Counted from the first letter of the stretch, positions 1-7,900 are shown. The stretch: DNA of 14,465 nucleotides from DSUN01 sp035527715 (GCA_035527715.1 DATKZY010000153.1:1-14465), one strand, 5' to 3'. The notes: a model not told the origin generated them from the sequence alone. Numbers and translations: made by a program.

Positions 1-105
1 TACTCCGCCACGCCCTGCGGGCGTTGGGTCAGCTGCGGGATTGGGGGTGCCCGCGATAGTATCGCGCAACTGGCTTTTCCGACCGAAGGAGATTACACGC
101 ACCCC
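1..105. repeat. Left copy of a perfect 105-bp inverted repeat
   Basis: Bases 1-105 are the exact reverse complement of 14326-14430; I compared them base by base and found no mismatch. The copies diverge right after the CACCCC end (GCGGCGG here, TTAGCCC in the other copy read the same way). The outer end cannot be defined because the window starts at the first repeat base. The repeat contains a small hairpin CGCCC-TGC-GGGCG (11-23) and an interrupted palindrome CGCGATA-G-TATCGCG (53-67). No protein motif is visible. It could be a dispersed non-coding element, the end of a mobile unit, or a repeat at which the assembly broke. Confidence 0.95.
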
Positions 106-145
106 GCGGCGGACGCGAGGGGCGAGCCGCTCCGCGGGAAGGCAA

Positions 146-171
146 AGCGGCGACTTCGTCACCGCACTCCA
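146..171. repeat. 26-bp direct repeat, copy 1
   Basis: This 26-bp stretch is identical to 309-334. It contains a near-perfect stem GCGGCGAC-TTC-GTCACCGC (148-166). Read on the minus strand, the single mismatch becomes a G-U wobble in RNA and the loop is GAA. It lies downstream of the last gene of the cluster, outside any gene I would call. Confidence 0.85.
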
Positions 172-242
172 TAGCATCGGCTGCCCCGCTGGGCGCGATC
201 TTGACCACCCGCGTATCGCGCGCACGGGGTCGAGAGGGTCGA

Positions 243-292
243 GATGGAAGAAATGCAACAGATGCAACAGATGGAAGAGATGGGAGAGATGG
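243..292. repeat. Degenerate 9-bp tandem tract
   Basis: The plus strand runs through imperfect nine-base units of the type ATGCAACAG and ATGGAAGAG, about five in a row, ending at ATGGACGGC. The tract is purine-rich on the plus strand and unlike the surrounding GC-rich sequence. It lies between the two copies of the 26-bp direct repeat. It can be translated as a Met/Glu/Gln-rich peptide, but that is a consequence of the repeat and has no other support. Confidence 0.7.
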
Positions 293-308
293 ACGGCGAG
301 GCCCCCAC

Positions 309-374
309 AGCGGCGACTTCGTCACCGCACTCCACAGCCGCGCGCAATGTGGAGTGCGGCATCGCAGATGCCGC
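309..374. repeat. 26-bp direct repeat copy 2 plus two adjacent hairpins
   Basis: Bases 309-334 repeat 146-171 exactly. Two further inverted repeats follow: CCGCACTCCACA at 325-336 pairs perfectly with 348-359 (11-nt loop), and GCGGCATC-GCA-GATGCCGC at 356-374 is a perfect 8-bp stem with a triloop. They lie 49-114 bp downstream of the isomerase/epimerase stop on the minus strand, so they could act as 3' end structures. No T-run follows any of them, so I do not call an intrinsic terminator. Confidence 0.75.
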
Positions 375-422
375 TTTGGATGCCAGCGAAGCGGATCGTG
401 GCCGGCGGCGTCCCCGCTGTGT

Positions 423-1193
423 TCAGCACTTGCCCATTTTGCGCAGGGCCTCGAAGGAGCGGCGGGAGACGCCGAAGCCGAGGCCGTCGGCTCCGCCCTC
501 CTCGACGACGTAGACGGTGGTGCCGGCGGTGGTCTCGCAGAGGCCGAAGATGGTCGGCCAGTCGGCCTTGCCCTCGCCGATGACGGAGCCGGCCGGCCCG
601 CCGAAGTCCTTCAGGTGAACGGACAGGGCGCGGCCCGTGAACTTCCGCAGGATGGCGATGGGGTCGCCGCCGCCGCCCGCGCAATTCCCGACGTCCATCT
701 GCATGATCACCTCGGGGCGCGTGCTGCTGAACAGGATGTCCCAGGCGGTGCGGCCGTCGTATTGCACGAAGTCGAAGGGGTGGGCGTGGTAGCCGGTGTG
801 CATGCCGAGGGGCTTGAGCTTGTCGGCCACGGTGTTGAGGATGCCGGCCAGCTCGCGGATGCCGTCGAGGGAGGACATGTGGGGCTTGTCGGCGGCGATG
901 ATGAGGAAGCGGTTGCCGAGGGTCTGGTTGAGCTCGATGGTGCGGGCCAGGTTGTCGCCGAGGAGGGCGCCGGTGGCCAGATGGATGCCGCAGCAGGCCA
1001 GCCCGCTGTCGTCGAGCATCGTGCGGATGGCCTTGGCGGGGTGGCCCATCCATTCGAGCTTGTCGCCGCCGTAGCCCCAGGGCTCGACGGCCACGTAGCC
1101 GATGCCGGCGACGGCTTTGATCGTCGCCGCCAGGTCCTTGCTGCATTCGCCCCGGACCGAGAAGAGCTGCAAGCCGACAGGTATTCCTGCCAC
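423..1193 (-). CDS. Sugar-phosphate isomerase/epimerase-type TIM-barrel protein (AP endonuclease family 2 fold)
   Basis: The protein has 256 aa and starts with GTG at 1193. That start is preceded by AGGAAAGGAG at good spacing; the frame stays open further upstream but lacks comparable initiation signals. The N-terminal GLQLFSVRGE matches the first strand of xylose-isomerase-like TIM barrels. Likely metal and substrate residues are E37 (AVEPWG), H71 (GIHLAT), H136 and H138 (GYHAHPFDF), D167 with N170 (QMDVGN), H193 (SVHLKDF), E207 (GEGKADW) and E231/E232 near the C-terminus. Family members isomerise or epimerise sugars, keto-sugars and inositol derivatives, and often sit beside Gfo/Idh/MocA oxidoreductases, as here. 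There is no signal peptide, so it is probably cytoplasmic. It is the last gene of the cluster, 88 bp after the propeller gene. The family is secure, the substrate unknown. Confidence 0.9.
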   Translation of the reverse strand: MAGIPVGLQLFSVRGECSKDLAATIKAVAGIGYVAVEPWGYGGDKLEWMGHPAKAIRTMLDDSGLACCGIHLATGALLGDNLARTIELNQTLGNRFLIIAADKPHMSSLDGIRELAGILNTVADKLKPLGMHTGYHAHPFDFVQYDGRTAWDILFSSTRPEVIMQMDVGNCAGGGGDPIAILRKFTGRALSVHLKDFGGPAGSVIGEGKADWPTIFGLCETTAGTTVYVVEEGGADGLGFGVSRRSFEALRKMGKC

Positions 1194-1232
1194 GGTGATT
1201 CTCCTTTCCTGCAAGGTGTGCGTGGCGCGCAC

Positions 1233-1260
1233 AGTGTAGCGAAAAAGGCGTTTGCCGCAA
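1233..1260 (-). promoter_or_regulatory. Possible sigma70-type promoter for the isomerase/epimerase gene
   Basis: On the minus strand TTGCGG (1260-1255) and TACACT (1238-1233) are separated by 16 bp, about 40 bp before the GTG start. The -10 element matches consensus at four positions and the -35 at three, so this is weak. It lies in the 88-bp gap after the propeller gene. Confidence 0.25.
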
Positions 1261-1281
1261 GCGTGGCCGGGGCGCGACGGG

Positions 1282-4200
1282 CTACCTTGTGCCGAAGCAG
1301 GCCACGCTGCCCGCCTCGTCGGCGAGGAAGAGCCTGCGGTTGGCCGCGGCGGCGCCGTTGAAGACGGGCGGCGCCGGCAGGGCGTGCTCGGCCCGCTTCT
1401 CGCCCGAGTCGGCGGCAAGGACGTAGAGCAGCGCGCCCTTGCGGCCCTCGAAGGCGCCCAGGGGGTCCTTGGGCTCGAGGAGGTCGGGCGGGCCGGCGAC
1501 GAAGAGGCGCCCGGCCGCCAGCACCATCGCGCGGATGCGCACGGGGACCCGCTGCGACCAGAGGCTCCGCTTCCCGCCGGCGTCCTTCGCGAAGAGCAGG
1601 TAGCCCTTCGCGCCGGGCGTGAAGTACACGGTGGGGTCGAGGCCCCGCAGGGAGTCGAACATGCGGACGTAGCAGACGAGGCGGCTGTCGTGGACGATGA
1701 GGCGCGCGTACTCGCCGCCGAGCGTCCAGGGCGTGCGCTTGAAATAGCTGTCGTCGAGGAACCCGCTGCGCGTCTGGAGCGGCGGCTTGCCGGTCTGGCG
1801 CTTCAGCTCGAGGTCGAACGCCTCGCCTCGCATGTAGATTTTCGACCCGTCGCTCGCGAGGACGTCGGGCAGTGCGCCCATGGGGAGGCGGAAGTTCCGC
1901 TCGAAGCCGCCGACGGCGTAGTCGGGGCCTTCGAGCCGCGCCTGGTGGAGCAGCTTGCCCGTCGCGGCATCCACGCCGCACAGGTAGATCCCGCCGTCGA
2001 GCTGGGACGTCCGGCCCGCGGCGAAGTAGGCGACGCCGTTGAGCACGAGGACGCTGCCGTGGACGGGCCAGGCGGATTCGAGCTGGCCGAAGGCGCAGAT
2101 GAGCCGCTCGGCGGGCGCGGCGCGGAAGCGCCAGGCGAGCTGGCCGTCGGCGGCGCGCAGGCAGTAGACCCATCCGTCGGCCGAGCCGAAGACCACCGTG
2201 CCCCGGTGCCAGGTCGGCGGGGAGTCCACGCGGCCGCCGGCGGCGAATTCCCACCGCTTGCTGCCGTCGCGCGCATCGAGGCAGGCGACGTGATGCTCGT
2301 CCACGAGCGCCACGAAGAGCCGGTCGCCGGCCACGGTGGGCGGGGACACGCGGCTGCCGACGTGCACGCGCCAGAGCAGGGCCGCGCCGTCGGGCACGTC
2401 GGTGCTCGCCGAGCCCGAGCGCGCCGGGTCGTGTCGGAACGCCGGCCAGTCTTGCGGATTCTCGATTTCCGGTTGCGGATTTTCGATTGCGGAGAAGGCG
2501 GGGCCGTGCTCGAGCTTCGGGCCGTCGTTGGCCGGCCGCGCCCCGACGGAGGCGGGCGCCAGGGCGGTCAGGCCGTTGAGCTTCTCCTCAATGTAGCACA
2601 CGCAGGGGTGCGGCGGCGCGTACTGGAGGCCGTTGGCCGGCATCATGCCCACGTGGCAGGTGCCACGAACCCAGTTGTGCACGGTGTGCTGGCCCTGCTC
2701 GAGGTCCACGAATTCGGTCCCGCGCCGGCTGGCGAGGATGTATCGCACGGTGGCCTTGTTGCGGTAGCAGCGGTGGTGGTGATTGGCGATGAAGATGGAG
2801 CCGAGCGACACCTCGCGGACGAGTCGGCCCGTCCTGAGGTCGTATCCGTTCACCGACTTGGGGTAGAGCGTGCGCTGCTGTCCCTTGCCCGCCCCTGAGA
2901 GCACGCCCACGCCGAGGTCGGCGCCCCAGGTCCACACCAGGCCGCCGATGACGAACACGTCCTTCCATTCGTACCACAGGTGGCCGATGTACTTCTTCGG
3001 CTGGCTCCAGAGCAGCGTGCCGGTGTCGGCGGCGAAGGCGGCCAGCTTGCTCGGGCTGGCGTGGACGACCACGCCGTCGCGGGCGATCAGGGTGCCGATC
3101 CAGAGGTTGGCGCCGGCCTGGATGCCGCCCGCCCGCTCGTCGGCCTTGTCGGTCGGGAAGGCCGACCGCCATTTCTCCGCGCCGGTCTGGAAGTCCAGGC
3201 AGGCGATCTCGGCGCCGTCCAGCAACGCCACCACCTTCCCGTCGGTGGCCATGTTGAGCGAGGGGTCGAGCTTCGCCGGCGGGCCTCCCCCGTGCATCTC
3301 CTTCCACTTGATGTAGTCCACCGTGCTGCCGCGGTAGGCGTCGCGCGACGCCCACTTCTGCCTCCCGGTGGCCGGGTCCACGGCCACGACCTTCACCTTG
3401 TCGCCGACGAGGACCGAGAGGACGAGGGTGTCGTCCACGCAGAGGATTTCGCCGGTCTGCTCGGTGCCGGGGTAGGTTTGGAGGGTCTGGCCCGTGCGCG
3501 CGTCGAGCTGGGAGACGGGTGCCCGGTATCCGAGGGTGACGTAGACCCTTTCGCCCACGGCGACGAGGCGCTTCTGGATGTTGAGCGGGATGTCGCCTGG
3601 GCGGGTGTTGAACCAGAGGGGCTTCCACTCGCGCCAGCCCCAGCGAGCGATGGGCACCTTCCAGAGGAGCACGCCGTTGAAGGCGTCGCGGGCGACGAGC
3701 GCCCACTTGTCGGGCAGGTCGTGCTGCCCGGCGAGGCTGATGGGCGCCTCGTCCACGATGGCGAACAGCCGGCCGCGAGCCGTCACGAGCGTGCTCACGC
3801 TCGAATCGGTCTCGTGAGAGCGCAGCCAGAGGGGGTCGGCAACCCACTGGTAGTGCGCGGGCGGGCCGACGACGCGGTCCGCCGCCACGGGATTCCCGTC
3901 GGGGCCGTGGAGGTAGTGGGTCCACTCATCAATTTCCGGCGGCCACGGCTTGCGGAGGATGCGGGGTTCGGGGTTCCGGGGTTCGGCGGGGAGCCACTTG
4001 GCGACTCCGTTCGGCACGAGCACGCGCCGAATCTCCTCCTCCGGAACCTGTGGCCCGGAACCCGCGACCACGACCAGATTGAGCAGGTTGTCCGCGTACG
4101 GCAGCCGGCCGCCGTCGAGGACTCCGGCGGACACCGTGCCGTAGAGGCCCTGGGAGCGGATGGCGGCCCGCATCGCGTCGCGGGCCTTCGCATCGGTGGC

Positions 4201-4383
4201 GAGGCAGTGAACGACAAGCCGGCCCTGCCGGGCGAGCGCCAGCGCGAGATCGGCGTCCGACGCGCCCACGATTGCGCAAAGCCCGCCGGGCGCGTCGCCC
4301 CGGCCCACCGGTCCCTCGGCCGCCGCTGCGGCCGCCCACGCGAAGGCAAGGAGCGCGGCGCACAGCCGCCGCATGGATACCAT
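1282..4383 (-). CDS. Exported PQQ-type beta-propeller protein with N-terminal methyltransferase-like domain
   Basis: The protein has 1033 aa. Residues 1-22 form a signal peptide (MRRLC, then an Ala-rich core). Residues about 34-130 resemble the later half of a SAM-methyltransferase Rossmann fold (LDGGRLPYADNLLNLVVVAG, then EIRRVLVPNGV), but no clear SAM-binding glycine loop is seen. Residues 150-190 carry the DEWTHYLHGPDGNP block typical of this planctomycete-type family. Two sets of propeller blades follow, with motifs such as DARTGQTL, DPATGRQKW, DFQTGAEKW and ADTGTLLW, then DARDGSKRWEF and RAADGQLAWRF. Between them is a Cys-rich hinge (GTCHVGMMPANG, PPHPCVCY; about 573-605). The first ATG lies 11 nt after AAAGGAGG and is preferred over the ATG three codons later. 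Two linker segments look like repeat insertions (see findings). Blades of this type fold with or without PQQ, so enzyme activity is unproven. Confidence 0.9.
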   Translation of the reverse strand: MVSMRRLCAALLAFAWAAAAAAEGPVGRGDAPGGLCAIVGASDADLALALARQGRLVVHCLATDAKARDAMRAAIRSQGLYGTVSAGVLDGGRLPYADNLLNLVVVAGSGPQVPEEEIRRVLVPNGVAKWLPAEPRNPEPRILRKPWPPEIDEWTHYLHGPDGNPVAADRVVGPPAHYQWVADPLWLRSHETDSSVSTLVTARGRLFAIVDEAPISLAGQHDLPDKWALVARDAFNGVLLWKVPIARWGWREWKPLWFNTRPGDIPLNIQKRLVAVGERVYVTLGYRAPVSQLDARTGQTLQTYPGTEQTGEILCVDDTLVLSVLVGDKVKVVAVDPATGRQKWASRDAYRGSTVDYIKWKEMHGGGPPAKLDPSLNMATDGKVVALLDGAEIACLDFQTGAEKWRSAFPTDKADERAGGIQAGANLWIGTLIARDGVVVHASPSKLAAFAADTGTLLWSQPKKYIGHLWYEWKDVFVIGGLVWTWGADLGVGVLSGAGKGQQRTLYPKSVNGYDLRTGRLVREVSLGSIFIANHHHRCYRNKATVRYILASRRGTEFVDLEQGQHTVHNWVRGTCHVGMMPANGLQYAPPHPCVCYIEEKLNGLTALAPASVGARPANDGPKLEHGPAFSAIENPQPEIENPQDWPAFRHDPARSGSASTDVPDGAALLWRVHVGSRVSPPTVAGDRLFVALVDEHHVACLDARDGSKRWEFAAGGRVDSPPTWHRGTVVFGSADGWVYCLRAADGQLAWRFRAAPAERLICAFGQLESAWPVHGSVLVLNGVAYFAAGRTSQLDGGIYLCGVDAATGKLLHQARLEGPDYAVGGFERNFRLPMGALPDVLASDGSKIYMRGEAFDLELKRQTGKPPLQTRSGFLDDSYFKRTPWTLGGEYARLIVHDSRLVCYVRMFDSLRGLDPTVYFTPGAKGYLLFAKDAGGKRSLWSQRVPVRIRAMVLAAGRLFVAGPPDLLEPKDPLGAFEGRKGALLYVLAADSGEKRAEHALPAPPVFNGAAAANRRLFLADEAGSVACFGTR
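2452..2492. repeat. 21-bp tandem duplication inside the propeller gene
   Basis: The plus strand shows two imperfect 21-bp units starting TTGCGGATT (2452 and 2473). They are clearly richer in A and T than the flanking coding sequence. Reading in frame on the minus strand they give residues 634-644, ENPQPEIENPQ, in the linker just before the second propeller set (DWPAFRHDPARSG). The frame is kept. Confidence 0.65.
3960..3987. repeat. GGGGTTC short tandem tract inside the propeller gene
   Basis: The plus strand reads three near-copies of GGGGTTC or GGGTTCC in a row. In the gene this encodes EPRNPEPR (residues 134-141), a proline-rich linker between the methyltransferase-like domain and the DEWTHYLHG block. 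It preserves the frame and resembles in style the duplication at 2452-2492. Confidence 0.5.
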
Positions 4384-4451
4384 GGGGCGCAGGGCCTCCT
4401 TTCGACTCCACGTCGGGCCCCGGCGGGCCGGCCGCGGCGTCCGAAGCTATC

Positions 4452-6386
4452 TCAACGAAGCGACTTGAGCAGGTCCTGTGCGCGCCGCTTGGTGCGGCCC
4501 GACTTGGACTGTGCGGCGGCCGTTTCGAGGGCTTTCTTCCGCTGCTCCTTGGAGATGCCTTTCAGGTCGCCCCTGCCCGCGAGGCCCACGATGGCCGAGC
4601 AGGCCTCCTCGGCGACAGCAGCGTCGGCGGCGAAGGCCACGAGCTTCTCGAGCGCGCCGGCGGCCCCGATGGCGCCGAGGGCGGCGATGGCGAGCTTCTT
4701 CTCCTCAGGCTTCTCGATCAGCGGCAGCACCTCGTTCACCTTGCCCAGCTTCGCGTCGTCGCTGAGCTTCTTGGTTCCCTGGATACACTGGAGGTAGCCG
4801 CGCAGGGCGAGGATCTGGTGGGTAGCCTTCTTGCCGGCCTTGGCAAGGGCCAGGAGCGGCTCCATCACCGCCACGTCCTCCGGCCACTTGCTCGGCCAGT
4901 TCGACAGCGTGCGCACCGCCTCGTCCTGCACCGCGTCCTCCTTGTCGCCGACCGCGGCCTTCACGGCGGCCAGGGCGTCGGGCCCGCCGGCGACGGCGAG
5001 CGCGTGGGCGGCGATGATGCGGAGGGCGCTCTCGCCGCTCTTCGCGAGAGGCATCACGTGCGGCGTGCAGGCGGCGCCCCCGCGGCCGCACAGGGCGACG
5101 AGGGCCTTCTCGATCGCCGCCTGCTCCTTCGCGTCCTGAGTCTTCTGAAGCACCTTCACGAGGTCGGGCACCTGCTTCTCCCCGCCGAGCGCCCCGAGGG
5201 CGGCGACGGCGGCGCCGCGGACGGCGGCGTCGGCGTTCGAGGCGTTCTTCACGAGGTCGGGCAGGGCGGCCTCGATGCGGCGCTGGCCAACCAACTCGAC
5301 GAGCACGGCGAGCGCCTTGCCCGAGGCCTTCGGCAGGCGGCCCGCGAGATCGGCGTCCACATCGTCGCCCGGCAGCCGGGCCAGTGCGATTTTCGCCGCC
5401 TTTGCCAGTTGCTCATCGGCGCCGATCGCGGCGTCGAGGAGCACGGGCACGCACGAGGCGTTGCCCAGGCGCTCGAGGGCGGCGATGGCCGCGAGCCGCA
5501 CGTTGGGCGGGCCGCTCTTGGCCGCTTCGAGCACGGCGGCCACGGCCTTGGCGTCGCCGCGGTCGGCCAGGGCGAAGATCAGCAGGGCCTGGCGGTCGGG
5601 CGCGGCCTTGCCCACCTCGGCGGCCACCGCCTCGGTCGCCTCGGGGCCGGGCAGCTCGCGGGCCACGCGCAGGCCGAGCCAGAAGCACGCCTTGTCGGCT
5701 GATCTCAACTGCTCGACGAGGAGCGGCACGCCGGCGGCCCCGCGGGCGAGGATCGCCCCGCGGGTGCCCTCGGCGATGCGGTACTTGGGCACGTCGGCCT
5801 TGCGGACCGCGTCGTAGAGCTTCGCCGCGTCCTCGGCCTTCTTCTCGTCGAGGAGCCGCTCGGCGCACAGCACGCAGCCGTAGGCGACCGACGAGCGGAC
5901 CGCGGGCGGCGCGCTGGCGAGCAACGGCTCGAGGGCCTTGATGGGCTGGTCGCCGCCGATGCGGCCCAGGGCCTCGGCCGCGGCCGACGCCACCTCGGGG
6001 TCGGCGTCCTTCAGCTTCGCCACGAGGGTGGCAATCGCCTTCGGGTCGCGGCGCACGCCGATCGAGTTGATGACGCCGACGAGCAGCCGGCCCTCGAGCT
6101 TGCCCACGGCCTGGCGCAGCGCCTCGTCGGCCGCGGGGTCGGGGATGGCCTCGAGGGCGATGCGTGCCCACGAGGAGAGTTCCTTGTTCGGCAGCAGTGC
6201 GGCGAGGGCGGGCACGGCGGCCTTGGTGCCGTAGACGGCGAGCTGCTTGCAGGGGATCGCCTTGTTCTGCGGCGGAGCGTCCGACTTGATGATCTCGATC
6301 AGCTTCGCCTCATCCGGCGGCGCGCCGGCCATGGCCGAGGCCACGAGCAGGACGACAACCATTGTCGAAACCCAGATTCTCAACAC
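4452..6386 (-). CDS. Exported HEAT-repeat protein
   Basis: The protein has 644 aa. It starts with GTG at 6386, seven nt after GAAGGAG. An in-frame ATG nine codons in is a possible alternative but sits too far from that ribosome binding site. Residues 1-20 form a signal peptide (VSTMVVVLLVASAMAG). The rest is an uninterrupted run of helical HEAT-type repeats, for example DPEVASAAAEALGRIGG, PNVRLAAIAALERLGN, DAAVRGAAVAALGALGG and EKKLAIAALGAIGAAG. The C-terminus is basic (KSGRTKRRAQDLLKSLR). Such solenoids are usually binding scaffolds; no catalytic residues are evident. It lies 68 bp before the propeller gene and 125 bp after an oxidoreductase gene. I infer an envelope or periplasmic scaffold role; the partner is unknown. 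Confidence 0.88.
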   Translation of the reverse strand: MLRIWVSTMVVVLLVASAMAGAPPDEAKLIEIIKSDAPPQNKAIPCKQLAVYGTKAAVPALAALLPNKELSSWARIALEAIPDPAADEALRQAVGKLEGRLLVGVINSIGVRRDPKAIATLVAKLKDADPEVASAAAEALGRIGGDQPIKALEPLLASAPPAVRSSVAYGCVLCAERLLDEKKAEDAAKLYDAVRKADVPKYRIAEGTRGAILARGAAGVPLLVEQLRSADKACFWLGLRVARELPGPEATEAVAAEVGKAAPDRQALLIFALADRGDAKAVAAVLEAAKSGPPNVRLAAIAALERLGNASCVPVLLDAAIGADEQLAKAAKIALARLPGDDVDADLAGRLPKASGKALAVLVELVGQRRIEAALPDLVKNASNADAAVRGAAVAALGALGGEKQVPDLVKVLQKTQDAKEQAAIEKALVALCGRGGAACTPHVMPLAKSGESALRIIAAHALAVAGGPDALAAVKAAVGDKEDAVQDEAVRTLSNWPSKWPEDVAVMEPLLALAKAGKKATHQILALRGYLQCIQGTKKLSDDAKLGKVNEVLPLIEKPEEKKLAIAALGAIGAAGALEKLVAFAADAAVAEEACSAIVGLAGRGDLKGISKEQRKKALETAAAQSKSGRTKRRAQDLLKSLR

Positions 6387-6410
6387 GGTCGTTCTCCTTC
6401 AACACACACG

Positions 6411-6505
6411 AAGGGGATGAATGGATGGGTGGAGGGGTGGATGGATGGAAGAGGGGATGAGGGTTTGACAACCATCCAATCATCCAAACATCCACCCATC
6501 CAGTT
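6411..6505. repeat. GGATG-type inverted repeat element A
   Basis: The gap between the HEAT-repeat gene and the first-paralog stop is filled by ATGGATGG-type short repeats on the left and their complements (CATCCAATCATCCA) on the right. GGATGGGTGGA at 6423-6433 pairs perfectly with 6491-6501. The centre (about 6455-6470) is unpaired. Element B at 7822-7890 has the same design. Confidence 0.8.
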
Positions 6506-6511
6506 CTGCCT

Positions 6512-7798
6512 TCACAGCCGCCAGGGCTCGCGGATGGCCTCGGACCGCAGGCGATTGGCCTCGGGGTCGTTGACGAACTCGTTTTTCTTGGGGTCGTAGG
6601 TGAGCTTGCGTCGCAGGAAGATGGCCGTGTTGGTGGCGTGGCAGGCGATGTGGGAGTTGCAGGTGACGAAGTGGTTGGCCTTCGGCAGGCCGCGGGTCCG
6701 CACGGCGTTGAAGTAGTCGCGCACGTGGCTGTCGGCGGGGTAGCCGCCGGTCTTCGCGCCGCGCGCGGCGAGCCAGGCAGGGTTGCTGACGTTGATCTCG
6801 CCGCTGTCGCCCACCTCGACCCAGCCGGCCTCGCCCTCGATCCGCACGGGGCACGAGCCGACGTTGGGGAGCCAGCCGTCGTTGCGGATGACCAGCTTCA
6901 CGCCGTTGGCGTAGACGTCCACGGCCCGGCCGCCCTCGGGCGGGTTGTACTCGACGGGCACCGTGTCGTCGCTCTGGTTCGCCCACTGGCACAGGTCCAC
7001 GCAGTGCGAGCCCCACTCGAGCACGCCGCCGCCGAGCAGCCCGCCGCCCTTCTCGAAGTTGAACCCGTTGAGCAGCCCCCGGTTGTAGGGCCGCCAGGCC
7101 GCGGGGCCGAGGTAGAGGTCCCAGTCCACGTCCTCTTTCGACGGCTCGGGCTCGGCGGGCGCCCAGCCGCTCATGCCCGTGCCCATCCCGGCGGGGTGGG
7201 CGTGCAGGGTGTGGATCTTGCCGATCTTCCCGCTGTGGACGATGTCCATGGCGAAGATGAAGTGGGCAACGTTGCGCCGCTGCATGCCGCCCTGGTAGAC
7301 GCGGCCGGTGCGCTGGAACGTCGCGGCCAGCTCCAGGCTCTGCGCGATGTTCTTCGTGCACGGCTTCTCGGAGTACACGTCCTTCCCTGCCTTGGCGGCG
7401 TTGATGGCGGCCGTGGCGTGCCAGTTCGGCCCCGTGGCGATCAGCAGCGCATCAATGTCGGGCCGGGCGAACAACTCGTGGTAGTCAATGTAGGCCGCGC
7501 ACTTGTTGTCGCCGTTCTTGCCGTCCACCATCTTCTTGGCGCGCTCGCGGCGGTCGCGCCGCACGTCGCAGATGGCCACGCACCGCACGTTGGGCTCGCG
7601 GAGCATGCAGCCGAAGTCGTAGGAGCCCCGGTTGCCGATGCCCATGGCGCCCAGAATGATCAGGTCGCTGGGGGCCGCGTCGCCGTCCTTGCCCAGTGCC
7701 CTGGCGGCCACCACGTGGGGCGCCGCCAGTGCCGCGCCTACCGCGGCCAGGCCCCGCCTCAGAAACTGCCGCCGCAGGATTACGGGTTCCCTTGCCAT
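6512..7798 (-). CDS. Gfo/Idh/MocA-family oxidoreductase with Tat signal (paralog 1)
   Basis: The protein has 428 aa, starting at ATG after AAAGGAG with six nt spacing. The leader holds a twin-arginine motif and hydrophobic stretch (RRQFLRRGLAAVGAALA, residues 9-25), so it should be exported folded with its nucleotide bound. The Rossmann domain follows: glycine loop LGAMGIGNRG (49-58), an acidic position after the second strand (CDV, 77-79) and the catalytic-type EKP motif (144-146). The C-terminal domain carries GGGVLEWGSHCVDL and ends in the DPKKNEFVNDPEANRL and REPW segments usual in this family. Relatives oxidise or reduce sugars, sugar acids or inositols, or hydrolyse glycosides by an NAD-dependent redox mechanism (GH109), so the exact reaction is open. 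It is very similar to the gene just upstream. Confidence 0.92.
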   Translation of the reverse strand: MAREPVILRRQFLRRGLAAVGAALAAPHVVAARALGKDGDAAPSDLIILGAMGIGNRGSYDFGCMLREPNVRCVAICDVRRDRRERAKKMVDGKNGDNKCAAYIDYHELFARPDIDALLIATGPNWHATAAINAAKAGKDVYSEKPCTKNIAQSLELAATFQRTGRVYQGGMQRRNVAHFIFAMDIVHSGKIGKIHTLHAHPAGMGTGMSGWAPAEPEPSKEDVDWDLYLGPAAWRPYNRGLLNGFNFEKGGGLLGGGVLEWGSHCVDLCQWANQSDDTVPVEYNPPEGGRAVDVYANGVKLVIRNDGWLPNVGSCPVRIEGEAGWVEVGDSGEINVSNPAWLAARGAKTGGYPADSHVRDYFNAVRTRGLPKANHFVTCNSHIACHATNTAIFLRRKLTYDPKKNEFVNDPEANRLRSEAIREPWRL

Positions 7799-7821
7799 TC
7801 ATTGCTCCTTTCTTACGGAGA

Positions 7822-7890
7822 GGATGAATGGATGAATGAAAGACCTCCTGTCCCTGACACCCATCCAATCATCCATTCATCCATCCATCC
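7822..7890. repeat. GGATG-type inverted repeat element B
   Basis: The gap between the two oxidoreductase paralogs contains GGATGAATGGATGA (7822-7835), a perfect 14-bp inverted match to 7869-7882, with more CATCC units on the right side. The 33-bp centre is unrelated to that of element A. On the transcribed strand the element begins directly after the upstream stop codon and ends near the ribosome binding site of paralog 1. Confidence 0.85.
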
Positions 7891-7900
7891 AACTCCTCGC

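Noticed and set aside
325..374. Intrinsic terminator after the isomerase/epimerase gene
   Set aside because: Good stems but no T-run on the minus strand; described as repeats instead.
244..513. Small Met/Glu/Gln-rich open frame over the 9-bp tandem tract
   Set aside because: The composition follows directly from the tandem repeat, and the frame runs antisense into the isomerase/epimerase gene.
1239..1284. Intrinsic terminator after the propeller gene (GGCAAACGCC followed by five T on the minus strand)
   Set aside because: The stem is only three base pairs, too weak for a terminator call.
1252..2898. Long plus-strand open frames opposite the propeller gene and elsewhere (for example 6638-9295, 2980-4797 and 12828-14402)
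   Set aside because: They are antisense to well-supported genes, arise from the high GC content, have biased low-complexity composition and no domain motifs.
7799..7876. 25-codon open frame (MDDWMGVRDRRSF...) whose stop abuts the start of oxidoreductase paralog 1
   Set aside because: It is composed largely of the GGATG repeat, has no ribosome binding site and no recognisable content.
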